Shown here: positions 17,024 to 25,485 of the stretch, piece by piece
How positions within the stretch are numbered: position 1 is the first letter of the stretch
Layout of the letters: each line of letters begins with the position of its first letter
From: Pelolinea sp.
GTDB taxonomy: Bacteria > Chloroflexota > Anaerolineae > Anaerolineales > Anaerolineaceae
NCBI GenBank assembly: GCA_030692365.1
Contig: JAUYCC010000102.1
Span: 1 to 57,693, forward strand
Length of the DNA: 57,693 bases
Direction: 5' to 3'
The notes under the pieces: model-generated
The model's database searches: none
What the model was told of the DNA's origin: nothing
Seen by the model: the letters and a program-made list of their open reading frames with translations, nothing else
Translations under genes and position numbers: made by a program

Positions 17024-17389
17024 ATGCATACTGAAAATGTAGCGGCCTGCTTAAAAGCATTAGGTGATCCGAAGCGATTGCTCTTGTTGGATCTAATCCG
17101 TAATGGAACCCAATGCAATTGTGAATTATGTGATGCGCTTAATCTGCAACCAAATCTGATATCCCACCATTTACGAACTCTAAGAGAAGCGGGATTGGTT
17201 GAAATTGAAAGAGACCCCATGGACTCACGCTGGATCTACTACACCATTAATCAAGCAACCTATAAGGAATTACAGGAATACTTGAATTACTTTCTTGACA
17301 CAAATCGCATTCAGGCACGCCAACCAACCTGCGGTCCAATTAATGAAATGATGTCTTTTGCTGAAAAAACTCTTCCAAAAACAAGATAA
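17024..17389 (+). CDS. arsR: ArsR family arsenic-responsive repressor
   Basis: A 121-residue winged-helix repressor. LKALGDPKRLLLLDLIRNG, CNCELCDALNLQPNLISHHLRTLREAGLVEIERDPMDSRWIYY gives the helix-turn-helix plus the CxCxxLC arsenite sensor in the alpha-3 helix. It heads an operon with arsD, arsA and arsC and should release the promoter on binding As(III) or Sb(III). C-terminal Cys (PTCGP) may also contribute. It is only moderately similar to the other ArsR in this window, so the two probably answer to different signals. Confidence 0.9.
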   Translation: MHTENVAACLKALGDPKRLLLLDLIRNGTQCNCELCDALNLQPNLISHHLRTLREAGLVEIERDPMDSRWIYYTINQATYKELQEYLNYFLDTNRIQARQPTCGPINEMMSFAEKTLPKTR

Positions 17390-17407
17390 CAAATTTATAA
17401 GGAAACT

Positions 17408-17764
17408 ATGATGATACAACCTTCAACCGCGCAACAACAAACTGAATTTGAAAGTGAAAAAATTGTTGAGATTTTTGATCCGCCGATGTGCTGCCCAACA
17501 GGGCTATGCGGGCCTACTTTGGATGAGACCCTGCTGGATGTAAATGAGATGATACTTGCCCTTCAATCGAAAGGGAATGTGGTCAAGCGGTTTCAAATGG
17601 TCAGCGACCCAAACGCATTTCTGAATAATGAGGGGGTTATGCGGCTGGTTCGCGAGCACCAGATAAGCGCGCTACCGATCATTGTCGTAAATGGAAATGT
17701 CATCAAGTCTGGCAGCTACCCATCCTTGGCTGAAGTAGAAATTGCATTAAACGAAAGAGCGTAA
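17408..17764 (+). CDS. arsD: ArsD arsenite metallochaperone
   Basis: A 118-residue thioredoxin-fold protein with the As(III)-binding motif FDPPMCCPTGLCGP near residue 28 (the Cys12-Cys13-Cys18 site of the classical protein). The rest (DVNEMILALQSKGNVVKRF, PIIVVNG) matches ArsD. There is a 20-residue extension before the usual start. ArsD hands arsenite to ArsA. Its stop codon overlaps the arsA start (TAATG). Confidence 0.95.
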   Translation: MMIQPSTAQQQTEFESEKIVEIFDPPMCCPTGLCGPTLDETLLDVNEMILALQSKGNVVKRFQMVSDPNAFLNNEGVMRLVREHQISALPIIVVNGNVIKSGSYPSLAEVEIALNERA

Positions 17765-19620
17765 TGAATACACAATATTTGTTTTATTCCGGAAAAGGCG
17801 GCGTAGGAAAAACCAGCATGGCATGTGTTACCGCTGTGCGGCTGGCAGATGAAGGCAAGCGAACCCTCATTGTAACCACCGATCCCGCTTCCAACCTGGC
17901 AGATGTTTTTGAACAAAAGATTGGGCATGAAATAACACCCATTTCTGGCGTAAAAAATCTTTGGGCGATGGAAATTGACCCGGATATTGCCACTTCTGAA
18001 TATATTGACAAGGCAATGGCACCCATCCGTGCAGCGTTTCCGCCCCAGATTGTTCAGGTGATGGAAGAACAGATGAGCGGCCCTTGCACGGCTGAAGTAG
18101 CGGCTTTTGACCGATTTACTGATTTTTTGGATACTGAAAAGAAAGATAAGCAGGAATTCGACACCCTAATTTTCGACACCGCACCCACCGGGCATACCAT
18201 TCGGCTTTTGGAACTTCCCTCGGAGTGGAGCCAATCCATTGATGCAGCCAGTGAGGGCAGCGGCCAAACATGCATTGGACCTGCTGCGGCTATCCAGGAC
18301 GCAAAACACAAATATGAGCGCGCTCTGGCGATGCTGCGCGATACCGGCCGCACCGTTTTTAACTTCGTCTTGCAGCCTGAAGCGATCGCGATCAAAGAGA
18401 CCAAACGCACTATTGGCGAATTGGAAAAACTGGATATCCATTCATTCAAATTAATTGTCAATGGCGTAATTCCCACCGAAGCGCAATCCAATCAATTGTT
18501 TTCCGCCCGTTCCAAAATGCAAGCGGTTTATCTGGACCAAATTAATCGGGAATTCCCATTTACTAAAAAGCAGATGAGATTACTAAGTGGGGAAATTAAT
18601 GGGGTTGAGCGTCTCCGCGATGTAGGTCGGGTTTATTTTGATGGGGATATTGAAAAGGAAACAAAAGTTGTCAAATTTAAAGAAAAAACCGCTCAAAAAA
18701 CAGAACCGATAAACCTTCCCTTTATACGCGAATTATCCAAGAACGGCCACCGCCACACGGTCTTCTTCGCGGGAAAAGGCGGGGTTGGGAAAACTGTCGC
18801 GTCGTGCATTTCCGCGGTTTGGCTGGCCCGCAGCGGGTACAAGACTTTATTGGTGACAACCGACCCGGCCGCGCATTTGGGAGATGTACTTGGGGTTACG
18901 GTTATCGACCATCCCGCCCCCATTCCCGGGATTAAAAATTTATGGGCAGCCAAGATTGACCCAAAATCCGCCGCCGAAGAATACAAAAAGCGCATTTTGG
19001 ATGACGCCAAAAAACGCGGCCGACCGCCGGAAGCAATTAAAACTATGGAAGAGGAACTGGATTCTCCTTGCACGGAAGAAATGGCTGCCTTTGACCAGTT
19101 TATTGATTTGGCTTCGCAAAGTGAGTGGAAAGCGGTTGTTTTTGACACTGCCCCTACCGGCCATACATTGAGGCTGCTGGAATTACCGGTTGACTGGAGC
19201 AAGCAGATTGATATCAAGGCCTTCGCATCCGTCGATACAGAAGCTGCCGATGATGCAGCCAAACAAAGATTTGGCAAGGTGATCGACATGATGAAGGACC
19301 CGGCACAAAGCACCTTTTCATTTGTCATGTATCCTGAATCCACTCCAATTCTGGAAGCTTATCGGGCATCACAGGAGTTGGCAGGAATAGGAATTCACGC
19401 CGGGATGGTTGTAGCAAATTATATTATTCCACAAGAGCAGGCGGATAACGCTTTTGTGCGCTCCCGCAAAGTAATGCAAAATAAATACCTGCAAGAGATT
19501 TCTAAAAAATTCAATGTCCCGGTTGTCCAAATCCCGCTTCTGCCGCAGGAGATCAAAGGTCTGGAAATGCTCACAGAGCTTGGGGAGAAAATCTATGGAA
19601 AACCACAACGTCACGGATGA
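17764..19620 (+). CDS. arsA: ArsA arsenical ATPase, two-domain
   Basis: A 618-residue tandem ATPase with two P-loops: YSGKGGVGKTSMA near residue 8 and FAGKGGVGKTVAS near 336. Each half also has the DTAPTGHT signature and a conserved metal-site Cys (SGPCTAEVAAFD, DSPCTEEMAAFD), so both metalloid-binding halves look intact. Length is normal for ArsA. ArsA normally energises the ArsB efflux channel, but no arsB or acr3 gene is in this cluster or window. The pump must be encoded elsewhere, or this ATPase serves another partner. Confidence 0.95.
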   Translation: MNTQYLFYSGKGGVGKTSMACVTAVRLADEGKRTLIVTTDPASNLADVFEQKIGHEITPISGVKNLWAMEIDPDIATSEYIDKAMAPIRAAFPPQIVQVMEEQMSGPCTAEVAAFDRFTDFLDTEKKDKQEFDTLIFDTAPTGHTIRLLELPSEWSQSIDAASEGSGQTCIGPAAAIQDAKHKYERALAMLRDTGRTVFNFVLQPEAIAIKETKRTIGELEKLDIHSFKLIVNGVIPTEAQSNQLFSARSKMQAVYLDQINREFPFTKKQMRLLSGEINGVERLRDVGRVYFDGDIEKETKVVKFKEKTAQKTEPINLPFIRELSKNGHRHTVFFAGKGGVGKTVASCISAVWLARSGYKTLLVTTDPAAHLGDVLGVTVIDHPAPIPGIKNLWAAKIDPKSAAEEYKKRILDDAKKRGRPPEAIKTMEEELDSPCTEEMAAFDQFIDLASQSEWKAVVFDTAPTGHTLRLLELPVDWSKQIDIKAFASVDTEAADDAAKQRFGKVIDMMKDPAQSTFSFVMYPESTPILEAYRASQELAGIGIHAGMVVANYIIPQEQADNAFVRSRKVMQNKYLQEISKKFNVPVVQIPLLPQEIKGLEMLTELGEKIYGKPQRHG

Positions 19621-20059
19621 TCGCGATCATAAAGAGCGGTCAAGAAAAGAAGTGATTTTTGTCTGCACTGGCAATTCGTGCCGGTCACAGATGGCTGAGG
19701 CGATAACCAATCATCGCATGGGCGATATCTGGAAAGCATACAGCGCGGGAACGCGGCCCGCGGACAATGTGCACCCTTATACAATTGAAGTGCTGAAAGA
19801 GATTGGGATTAATCATCAAGGGCGAACCAAAACTGTGGATGAATTCTATGGCCATGATTTTGACCTGGTGGTCACCGTGTGCGACGTGGCTGCTGAAAAA
19901 TGCCCTCTATGGCTGGGCAAAGGGAAGAGAGTCCATATGGGCTTTCCCGATCCTGCCAAGGCCACCGGGGATGAGGGAACTATTAAAGGCGCATTCCGGC
20001 AGGTTAGGGATGATATAGCTGAAAAAATCCCAAAATTACTCCAAATGTACACATCTTGA
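19595..20059 (+). CDS. arsC: ArsC arsenate reductase, thioredoxin-coupled (LMW phosphatase fold)
   Basis: A 154-residue protein with the phosphatase-like P-loop VCTGNSCRSQMAEA, the DPAKATG segment and the redox Cys (TVCDVAAEKCPLW), matching thioredoxin-linked arsenate reductases. It reduces As(V) to As(III). I chose the ATG preceded by GGGGAG, which overlaps the end of arsA by 26 bases. An earlier in-frame start would add an unlikely basic stretch read inside arsA. Confidence 0.92.
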   Translation: MENHNVTDDRDHKERSRKEVIFVCTGNSCRSQMAEAITNHRMGDIWKAYSAGTRPADNVHPYTIEVLKEIGINHQGRTKTVDEFYGHDFDLVVTVCDVAAEKCPLWLGKGKRVHMGFPDPAKATGDEGTIKGAFRQVRDDIAEKIPKLLQMYTS

Positions 20060-20104
20060 AGGATTCAAAAATCTTAAACCATTATTTAAAAGAAAAAGGT
20101 AAAC

Positions 20105-20506
20105 ATGATTACAAAAAACAAAGTTGAAATTGAAATTAGTACAGAGTTGGATATAAGCAACGCAATTCGCGATTTCACCAATGCGCTGGTTGAAACTGCA
20201 CATTACAAGAAATATGAAAGCGCGAGTGAAAAATTCCAAAACGATCAAGAGGCACAAAAGGCGTTGCAGGAATACCGGGCCAAAGCAAGAGATTTACAAA
20301 CAAAGCAAATGTTTAATACGCTTAGCGAGGCTGAACAAAAAGACCTCCAACGGCTGTGGATAGCCTTCCTTGCTTATAAACCTGTTCAGGATTTTTTCGA
20401 TGCCCAAGGAGAGTTTCAATCCCTTTGCATGGCTTGCGCTCAGGTGATTTCAGACAACTGCGGGCTGGATTATGCCACATCATGCGGCTCCGGCTGTTGC
20501 GGATAA
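20105..20506 (+). CDS. YlbF family protein with a C-terminal GSGCCG tail
   Basis: A 133-residue helical protein of the YlbF/YmcA (RicF/RicA) family. The N-terminal two-thirds is the family's helix hairpin (ETAHYKKYESASEKFQNDQEAQKALQEYR). It ends with a Cys-rich extension (CMACAQVI, CGLDYATSCGSGCCG) that could hold a metal or an Fe-S cluster. In Bacillus these proteins form a [4Fe-4S]-bearing complex. It starts the non-ars half of the operon, about 45 bases after arsC. Confidence 0.8.
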   Translation: MITKNKVEIEISTELDISNAIRDFTNALVETAHYKKYESASEKFQNDQEAQKALQEYRAKARDLQTKQMFNTLSEAEQKDLQRLWIAFLAYKPVQDFFDAQGEFQSLCMACAQVISDNCGLDYATSCGSGCCG

Positions 20507-20515
20507 GGTGAAAAG

Positions 20516-20896
20516 ATGACAGTAAAAACTATTATTCCTGAAAAACTTGATTCTGCTTTAATAAATTTGGCTGAGCAGATTAAATTTTCTAAACCAGTAA
20601 ATCGTTATCTTGTCGCCCAAGAGCGGTTTACCCAAGATACGGCGGCTCATAAAATTATGGAAGATCTGTCCACCTTCCAGAAAGATATCCGCCAAAAACA
20701 ATACAACAACCAGGTAACAGCGCAGGACGTGGAAAAGCTTCGTTCGCTGCAGACTAAAGCCCAGGAAAATGAAGTGATTAATTCCTATGGGCATTCCCAG
20801 CAGGAAGCGATCGGTCAGTTGCGTGAGATCAACGCGGAAATCAGCAACTTGCTTGGCATCGATTTTGCGTCACTTGCTAAAAAATCTATCTGCTAA
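20516..20896 (+). CDS. YlbF family protein (second copy)
   Basis: A 126-residue relative of the preceding protein: LAEQIKFSKPVNRYLVAQERFTQDTAAHKIMEDL matches the family helix hairpin, and NEVINSYGHSQQEAIGQLREINAEIS the end helix. It keeps a single terminal Cys (KSIC). Two adjacent YlbF paralogues suggest a hetero-oligomer such as RicA-RicF. It is separated by 9 bases from the gene upstream. Confidence 0.78.
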   Translation: MTVKTIIPEKLDSALINLAEQIKFSKPVNRYLVAQERFTQDTAAHKIMEDLSTFQKDIRQKQYNNQVTAQDVEKLRSLQTKAQENEVINSYGHSQQEAIGQLREINAEISNLLGIDFASLAKKSIC

Positions 20897-20907
20897 TGGA
20901 ATAAAAA

Positions 20908-21129
20908 ATGCCTACTTACGAATTTATTTGTGAAAATTGCGGCGACACCTTTGAGGTCCGCGCTACAATCCAAGAAAAAGATAACGGTTTACAACCCCCC
21001 TGCCCGAATTGCGGCTTTCAGGAAACCCGTCAAATTATTACGGGAGGTTTATTTATTCGCGCAGGCGGAGGATCATCGTTTAATCCTCCGGGCTGCGCGC
21101 CCAATGCTGGTCCGGGGTGCTGCGGTTAA
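20908..21129 (+). CDS. FmdB-type zinc ribbon protein with GPGCCG tail
   Basis: A 73-residue protein opening with MPTYEFICENCGDTFEV and a second Cys pair CPNCGF, the zinc ribbon of the FmdB/CxxC_CxxC_SSSS family. The C-terminus is Gly/Pro-rich and ends CAPNAGPGCCG, like the tail of the first YlbF protein two genes upstream. The family has no firm function; here it belongs to the ars operon. Confidence 0.82.
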   Translation: MPTYEFICENCGDTFEVRATIQEKDNGLQPPCPNCGFQETRQIITGGLFIRAGGGSSFNPPGCAPNAGPGCCG

Positions 21130-21131
21130 AC

Positions 21132-21428
21132 ATGCCAAAAATATTTATCCGGGTTACCGGTTCTTTAATCGCCTGCTCACAGGGTGTGCGTGATGATTGG
21201 CGGGATCTTACAGTATGGTTGGGGTCCAAGATGACAGCTTTATATGGGGATCAAGTTGTTGTAAAGTACTATGATATTTTTGACCCTGATTGCCCGAGTC
21301 TGCCTCCAGACGCTAAATTGCCAGTAGTAAAAATCAATGAAGAAGTTTTAAGTATGGGCGGAAAATTATCGATGACATTGATTCGCAAGAAAATAGAATC
21401 TTTAGGTATTACGACAAATCAATTTTAA
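21132..21428 (+). CDS. small hypothetical protein, thioredoxin-like fold suspected
   Basis: A 98-residue protein (MPKIFIRVTGSLIACSQGVRD...). It contains YYDIFDPDCPSLPPDAKLPVVKINEEVLSMGGKLSMTLIRKKI, where a beta strand, a cis-Pro-like LPVV and VLSMGG resemble the second half of small thioredoxin-like proteins (YuzD/DUF1462-like or glutaredoxin-like). Only one Cys pair (C15 and C54) is present and it is far apart, so no CxxC site. The start at ATG 21132, two bases after the FmdB stop codon, is preferred. Function unknown; position suggests a part in metalloid or selenium transfer. Confidence 0.6.
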   Translation: MPKIFIRVTGSLIACSQGVRDDWRDLTVWLGSKMTALYGDQVVVKYYDIFDPDCPSLPPDAKLPVVKINEEVLSMGGKLSMTLIRKKIESLGITTNQF

Positions 21429-21460
21429 ATTAAGCTTGCATAGATTATTTTAATAAAAAA

Positions 21461-22624
21461 ATGATCAAGGTCATTTATTTTGACAACGCGGCTACAAGTT
21501 GGCCCAAACCGCCGCAAATGCTTGAAGCAGTGTGCCGTTTCAACGACGAAATCGGCGCGAACTCCGGCAGATCAGGTTATCAGCGATCTGTCCAGTCTGC
21601 CCGAATTATCTACGAAACAAGGCAGCGGCTGGCTGATCTTTTTAATTTACGGGATCCTCTTCGCGTTGTATTCACATTAAATGTTACTGAATCAATAAAC
21701 CTTGCTTTAAATGGGCTATTGAAACCCGGTGACCAAGTGATTACAACCAGCATGGAACATAATGCGGTTATGCGCCCATTGCGGTATCTTGAATCGCAAG
21801 GGGTTGAACTAAGTATTATTCCTTGTGCGCCAACAGGCGAATTAGATCCTAACGACATCAAGAAATTATTTAAGCTAAATTCGAAACTTGTTGTTCTAAA
21901 CCATGCTTCAAATGTGGTTGGAACAATACTTCCTGTCAGGGAAATCGGACGCATCGTCAGAGAAAATGGGTTGTTGATGCTGATTGATGCAGCCCAGACC
22001 GCGGGTGTATGCCCACTTGATATGGAAGCGGACTTCATTGATCTGCTGGCTTTCACTGGCCACAAGTCCCTTTACGGCCCAATGGGTACCGGTGGATTGC
22101 TCATTGGTGATCGTGTGGATGCGGGAAAACTTCATCCTTTAAAAAGAGGTGGGACTGGCAGCCATTCGGAATTTGAAAACCAACCGGATTTTCTCCCTGA
22201 CAAATATGAAAGTGGTACATTGAATGTTTTGGGCTTGGCTGGTTTAAATGCAGCATTGGAATGGATACAATCCATTGGAATAGAAGCCATTAGAAGCCAT
22301 GAAAAAACTCTTTGCCAGCAATTAATCAACGGGTTGCAAAGAATTCTAGGAATAAAAGTCTTCGGCTTAAAAGATTCAAATCTACAAACAGCAGTTGTAT
22401 CTTTTACGATTGAAGGGTTTGATAATGCCAGAGTTGGTGAACTATTAGATGAAGAGTATGGGGTACTCTGTCGCATAGGGTTGCACTGTGCGCCATCTGC
22501 CCATAAAACCATCCGGACATTTCCAAATGGAACCATCCGATTCAGTTTAGGGTATTTTAACAATAAAGGGCAAATTGATTCCGTCTTAATGTATCTTCGT
22601 AAAATCACAGAAAGGAAAATGTAA
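21461..22624 (+). CDS. cysteine desulfurase-like class V aminotransferase
   Basis: A 387-residue PLP enzyme of the SufS/Csd group. YFDNAATSWPKPPQMLEAV opens it, FTLNVTESINLALNGLLKPGD, EHNAVMRPL, NHASNVVGTILPV, LMLIDAAQTAGVCPLDM and the PLP-lysine motif FTGHKSLYGPMGTGGLL follow. The catalytic Cys loop near the C-terminus is CRIGLHCAPSAHKTIRTFPNGTIRFSLGYFN. This arrangement, paired with a DUF3343 gene, is that of the family often found with selenium-dependent molybdenum hydroxylases (orphan SelD clusters). It could mobilise S or Se from Cys or Sec. Confidence 0.88.
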   Translation: MIKVIYFDNAATSWPKPPQMLEAVCRFNDEIGANSGRSGYQRSVQSARIIYETRQRLADLFNLRDPLRVVFTLNVTESINLALNGLLKPGDQVITTSMEHNAVMRPLRYLESQGVELSIIPCAPTGELDPNDIKKLFKLNSKLVVLNHASNVVGTILPVREIGRIVRENGLLMLIDAAQTAGVCPLDMEADFIDLLAFTGHKSLYGPMGTGGLLIGDRVDAGKLHPLKRGGTGSHSEFENQPDFLPDKYESGTLNVLGLAGLNAALEWIQSIGIEAIRSHEKTLCQQLINGLQRILGIKVFGLKDSNLQTAVVSFTIEGFDNARVGELLDEEYGVLCRIGLHCAPSAHKTIRTFPNGTIRFSLGYFNNKGQIDSVLMYLRKITERKM

Positions 22625-22628
22625 ACTC

Positions 22629-22856
22629 ATGGAGGAATTTGCGGTTGTGCTGGTTGAGTCCACGAATCAGGCTATGCGAATTGAGCACCTTCTTAATTTG
22701 TCGGGGGTAAAAAGCAAACTAATTCCTGTTCCGAAATTCTTAAGTTCGAGTTGTGGGAATTGTCTGAAAATTGATACGGCCGATATTGATAAGGTGAAAT
22801 TTGTTGTCGAAAAAAATAAAATCCAGATTGATAGAATCGAAATCGTTCAAATGTAA
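22629..22856 (+). CDS. DUF3343 putative Se/S carrier-like protein
   Basis: A 75-residue protein matching the DUF3343 family: VLVESTNQAMRIEHLLNLSGVKSKLIPVPKFLSSSCGNCLKI. Cys-x-x-Cys (SSCGNCLKI) near residue 40 is the family's signature and is likely the carrier site. It begins 4 bases after the aminotransferase stop, so it is co-transcribed. Established context of this family is selenium metabolism; here the partner is the class V aminotransferase. Confidence 0.85.
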   Translation: MEEFAVVLVESTNQAMRIEHLLNLSGVKSKLIPVPKFLSSSCGNCLKIDTADIDKVKFVVEKNKIQIDRIEIVQM

Positions 22857-22913
22857 GCCTGATAACTGAATAAATAAATCAGTTGATTCAATACCTTTGA
22901 AATAACAGCGAAT

Positions 22914-24254
22914 TTAATGGTGTTTTTTCTTTTTCGTCTCTTTAAACCCACTGCCGATATAAATTCCCATTCCCGGGAGAATCTTTTGGTGGACAAAATA
23001 GATTAGCCAGGTTAAGGCAAGCGCGATCGCGAATACAACCAGGGAGGTGCTAAGGTTATTCATCCATGCCGGGTTGATTGCCATCACGATACCCAAAGCC
23101 AGCATGATCACGCCGCTGATCAACTTCAGCAGCCGGCCATGCTTTTCTTCCATCCTGGTGGCTTTCATGGTGATGGATGCCGCAACAACCACTCCTATCT
23201 CGTCCAGCAGGTAAATGAGCATGTACAGTCCCAGCAGCAAGGCAAAATAGAGCACGCCTACCTTGTTGGCGATCATGATATTGCTCCAGATAACCGGGAA
23301 GCCAGCCGTGCATGAAAATTCAATTAAGGATACACCCGCTGCCATAACTGCCGTTGTGCCGATGAGCCCGAACAGCGAACGCGGGGTAACCACGGTGCTG
23401 CGCATATTTTGGTAGAGTTTCGGTTTGTGCTTGTCGGAAATGGTAAAGGAAATGCCTTCCTTGTACCAGAAGTAGTCCTTCATATTGACCACGCCAAATA
23501 AAATCGCGATCAGCGCCACAATAATCTGGATCCATCTCAGATACCCGATATATGAAAACAAGGTAAAAACACCCAAAATGAACAGGCTGTAAACAAGGGT
23601 CGTTACAAGCAGATAGGTAAGGCCAACAGTAATAACTTTTGTACGCGATCCACTGGTTAAAGTTAAAGCCAACAAGACGCTTATAATCCATAAGGAGCAG
23701 GGGTTGAACCCGTCCACAAAGCCGATGATGAGTGTGCTGACTGCCAGCGATTGCTTTCCAAGGTCTGCTTCCCCAATGAACGGGAGGGTGATAACCTGGC
23801 CTGAATTCTTCTGAATTTCCGAGGTTGCGGGATTTGAAAGTAACTCGGTATCAATGACTGATTTACAGGTATTCGCTACACAACCTTTGACCGCAGCTTC
23901 CAATTCTGCATTGTATTCTTCGCGATACCCAACCCAGTATTTCTCGCCGATGATGGTCACGGGAACACCTTTCGGGTCAAAACCCATGACATCAGCAACT
24001 TTCTTAAGAATCTCCTGATTCGCCTTGTCATACCAGACTTCGTACTTCTGAATTTTTACCTGGGGGTATTTTTGTGCCAAAGATTCCAGGAACGGTTCTT
24101 CCTCAGCACAGTGTGGGCAGCCGTCGCCCCAAAAGAAATAAATGGTCACTTCACCACCCGCGCGGTTTGGGTTCGCCAGCGCGGATGACGGCCAAAGCAA
24201 TACAAAAAATAATGCCAAAAGTAAAATTGGAAAAAGAACTTTCTTGTTAATCAC
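22914..24254 (-). CDS. glutaredoxin-CcdA fusion membrane protein
   Basis: A 446-residue protein. An N-terminal signal anchor (LLLALFFVLLWPSSALA) leads to an extracytoplasmic thioredoxin-like domain with GDGCPHCAEEEPFL near residue 48 and a GVPVTIIG cis-Pro loop. The second half has at least six membrane segments. FVDGFNPCSLWIISVLLALT and IEFSCTAGFPVIW hold the two cysteines expected for CcdA/DsbD transmembrane domains. It ends in a Lys/His-rich tail (KETKKKKHH). It probably moves electrons outward to reduce extracytoplasmic disulfides. It is convergent with the ars operon and faces away from it. Confidence 0.88.
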   Translation of the reverse strand: MINKKVLFPILLLALFFVLLWPSSALANPNRAGGEVTIYFFWGDGCPHCAEEEPFLESLAQKYPQVKIQKYEVWYDKANQEILKKVADVMGFDPKGVPVTIIGEKYWVGYREEYNAELEAAVKGCVANTCKSVIDTELLSNPATSEIQKNSGQVITLPFIGEADLGKQSLAVSTLIIGFVDGFNPCSLWIISVLLALTLTSGSRTKVITVGLTYLLVTTLVYSLFILGVFTLFSYIGYLRWIQIIVALIAILFGVVNMKDYFWYKEGISFTISDKHKPKLYQNMRSTVVTPRSLFGLIGTTAVMAAGVSLIEFSCTAGFPVIWSNIMIANKVGVLYFALLLGLYMLIYLLDEIGVVVAASITMKATRMEEKHGRLLKLISGVIMLALGIVMAINPAWMNNLSTSLVVFAIALALTWLIYFVHQKILPGMGIYIGSGFKETKKKKHH

Positions 24255-24540
24255 AGGATGTGGAATCTCCTTTAAATATCAATGAAATAGATTTCTTCCA
24301 ACAATTCCAGGAATCCATATATTTCATAATTTTTTTACACAAGCCTCGTGCAGCCATAAACGACGCATAATTATAACGCCCGTTAAAACATAAACACAGG
24401 TTAGGTACAGTAGGGCGCGCACCCCTGCCCGCCAAATGCCATATACTTGTAGGGTGGGATTACCACGCTTTGCTCTGTACATTTCCAATCACGCCGATTT
24501 GTTTATAACTAGGTTAATTTTGGTTTAAAAAACACCAACC
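24255..24540. other. intergenic region without recognised genes
   Basis: About 290 bases upstream of the glutaredoxin-CcdA gene. It contains two GTAGGG-type fragments (TACAGTAGGGCG and TTGTAGGGTGGG) that recur as degraded repeats elsewhere in the window, and otherwise A/T-rich sequence. I see no convincing open frame, tRNA or promoter match. The minus-strand promoter of the glutaredoxin-CcdA gene must lie in it. Confidence 0.4.
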
Positions 24541-24550
24541 CATTCTATAA

Positions 24551-24578
24551 AAGAAGACATGGGAATCCATGTCTTCTT
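24551..24578 (-). terminator. terminator of the phosphoglycerate mutase gene
   Basis: A perfect 12-base-pair hairpin with a 4-base loop (AAGAAGACATGG, GAAT, CCATGTCTTCTT). On the minus strand it is followed by TTTTATAG, giving a short U-run, which fits an intrinsic terminator about 70 bases after gpmA. Confidence 0.75.
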
Positions 24579-24646
24579 GATATTTGTATAAACTTGTGTT
24601 TATCAATTTTTTATCTGTGTCAATCTGCGGTTAATAAAACAAGCTC

Positions 24647-25393
24647 CTACTTCGCCTTGGCCTGATTCTTCACAGCGTTGATGGCCGCCTCGACTGCTGT
24701 CTGGTCGCCCAAGTAATGATGCTTGATTGGTCGCATATCCTTGTTCAGCTCATACACCAGCGGTACACCGGTGGGAATATTCAGCCCGGTGATTTCATCT
24801 TCGGAAACATTGTCCAGGTATTTCACCAGCGCACGCAGGCTGTTGCCGTGCGCCGCAATGACAACTTGCTTGCCTTCTTTGATCACCGGAACAATTGTGT
24901 CAATCCAGTAAGGCAAGAAGCGTTCCACAGTATTTTTCAGGCATTCCGTCAGCGGTACTTCATCCGTCGGCAGGTGCGCGTAACGGCGTTCCTTGCCGGG
25001 GTCGCGGTCATCGCCGCGCTTCAGGGCCGGTGGGGGGGTGTCATAGCTGCGGCGCCAGGCCAGCACCTGTGCCTCGCCAAATTTGGCAGTGGTCTGGGCT
25101 TTGTTCAGCCCCTGCAGGTCGCCATACATTCTCTCATTCAGCCGCCAGGAGCGCACTACCGGAATCCACATCAGGTCCATGTCATCCATCACGATCCACA
25201 AAGTGCGAATAGCACGCTTCAATACCGATGTGAAGGCGATATCAAAGGTATAGCCACCTTCCTTTAATAACTTCGCCGCGTTGTGCGCTTCCTCCACGCC
25301 TTTCTCTGAAAGGTCCACATCCGTCCAACCGGTGAACAGGTTTTCCTTGTTCCAGATGCTCTCTCCATGCCTCAATAAAACGACTTTATACAT
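24647..25393 (-). CDS. gpmA: 2,3-bisphosphoglycerate-dependent phosphoglycerate mutase
   Basis: A 248-residue glycolytic enzyme interconverting 3- and 2-phosphoglycerate. The phosphohistidine motif [28 protein letters not shown] opens it, and the second catalytic His is in [30 protein letters not shown] and RRSYDTPPP are diagnostic of the dPGM group. Length is normal. It is a single-gene unit, divergent from the selenoprotein peroxiredoxin gene. Confidence 0.95.
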   Translation of the reverse strand: MYKVVLLRHGESIWNKENLFTGWTDVDLSEKGVEEAHNAAKLLKEGGYTFDIAFTSVLKRAIRTLWIVMDDMDLMWIPVVRSWRLNERMYGDLQGLNKAQTTAKFGEAQVLAWRRSYDTPPPALKRGDDRDPGKERRYAHLPTDEVPLTECLKNTVERFLPYWIDTIVPVIKEGKQVVIAAHGNSLRALVKYLDNVSEDEITGLNIPTGVPLVYELNKDMRPIKHHYLGDQTAVEAAINAVKNQAKAK

Positions 25394-25485
25394 CTCTTAT
25401 ATTCCTTTGCTGTGGTAGTTTGTATAATAAAGCAATACCCTGGGAAATTATAATACAGGCACAAAACTCACTTATGGAGGTATCA

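Noticed and set aside
24255-24435. Short minus-strand open frame before the glutaredoxin-CcdA gene
   Set aside because: No ribosome site, no similarity I recognise, and it overlaps repeat pieces and the expected promoter.
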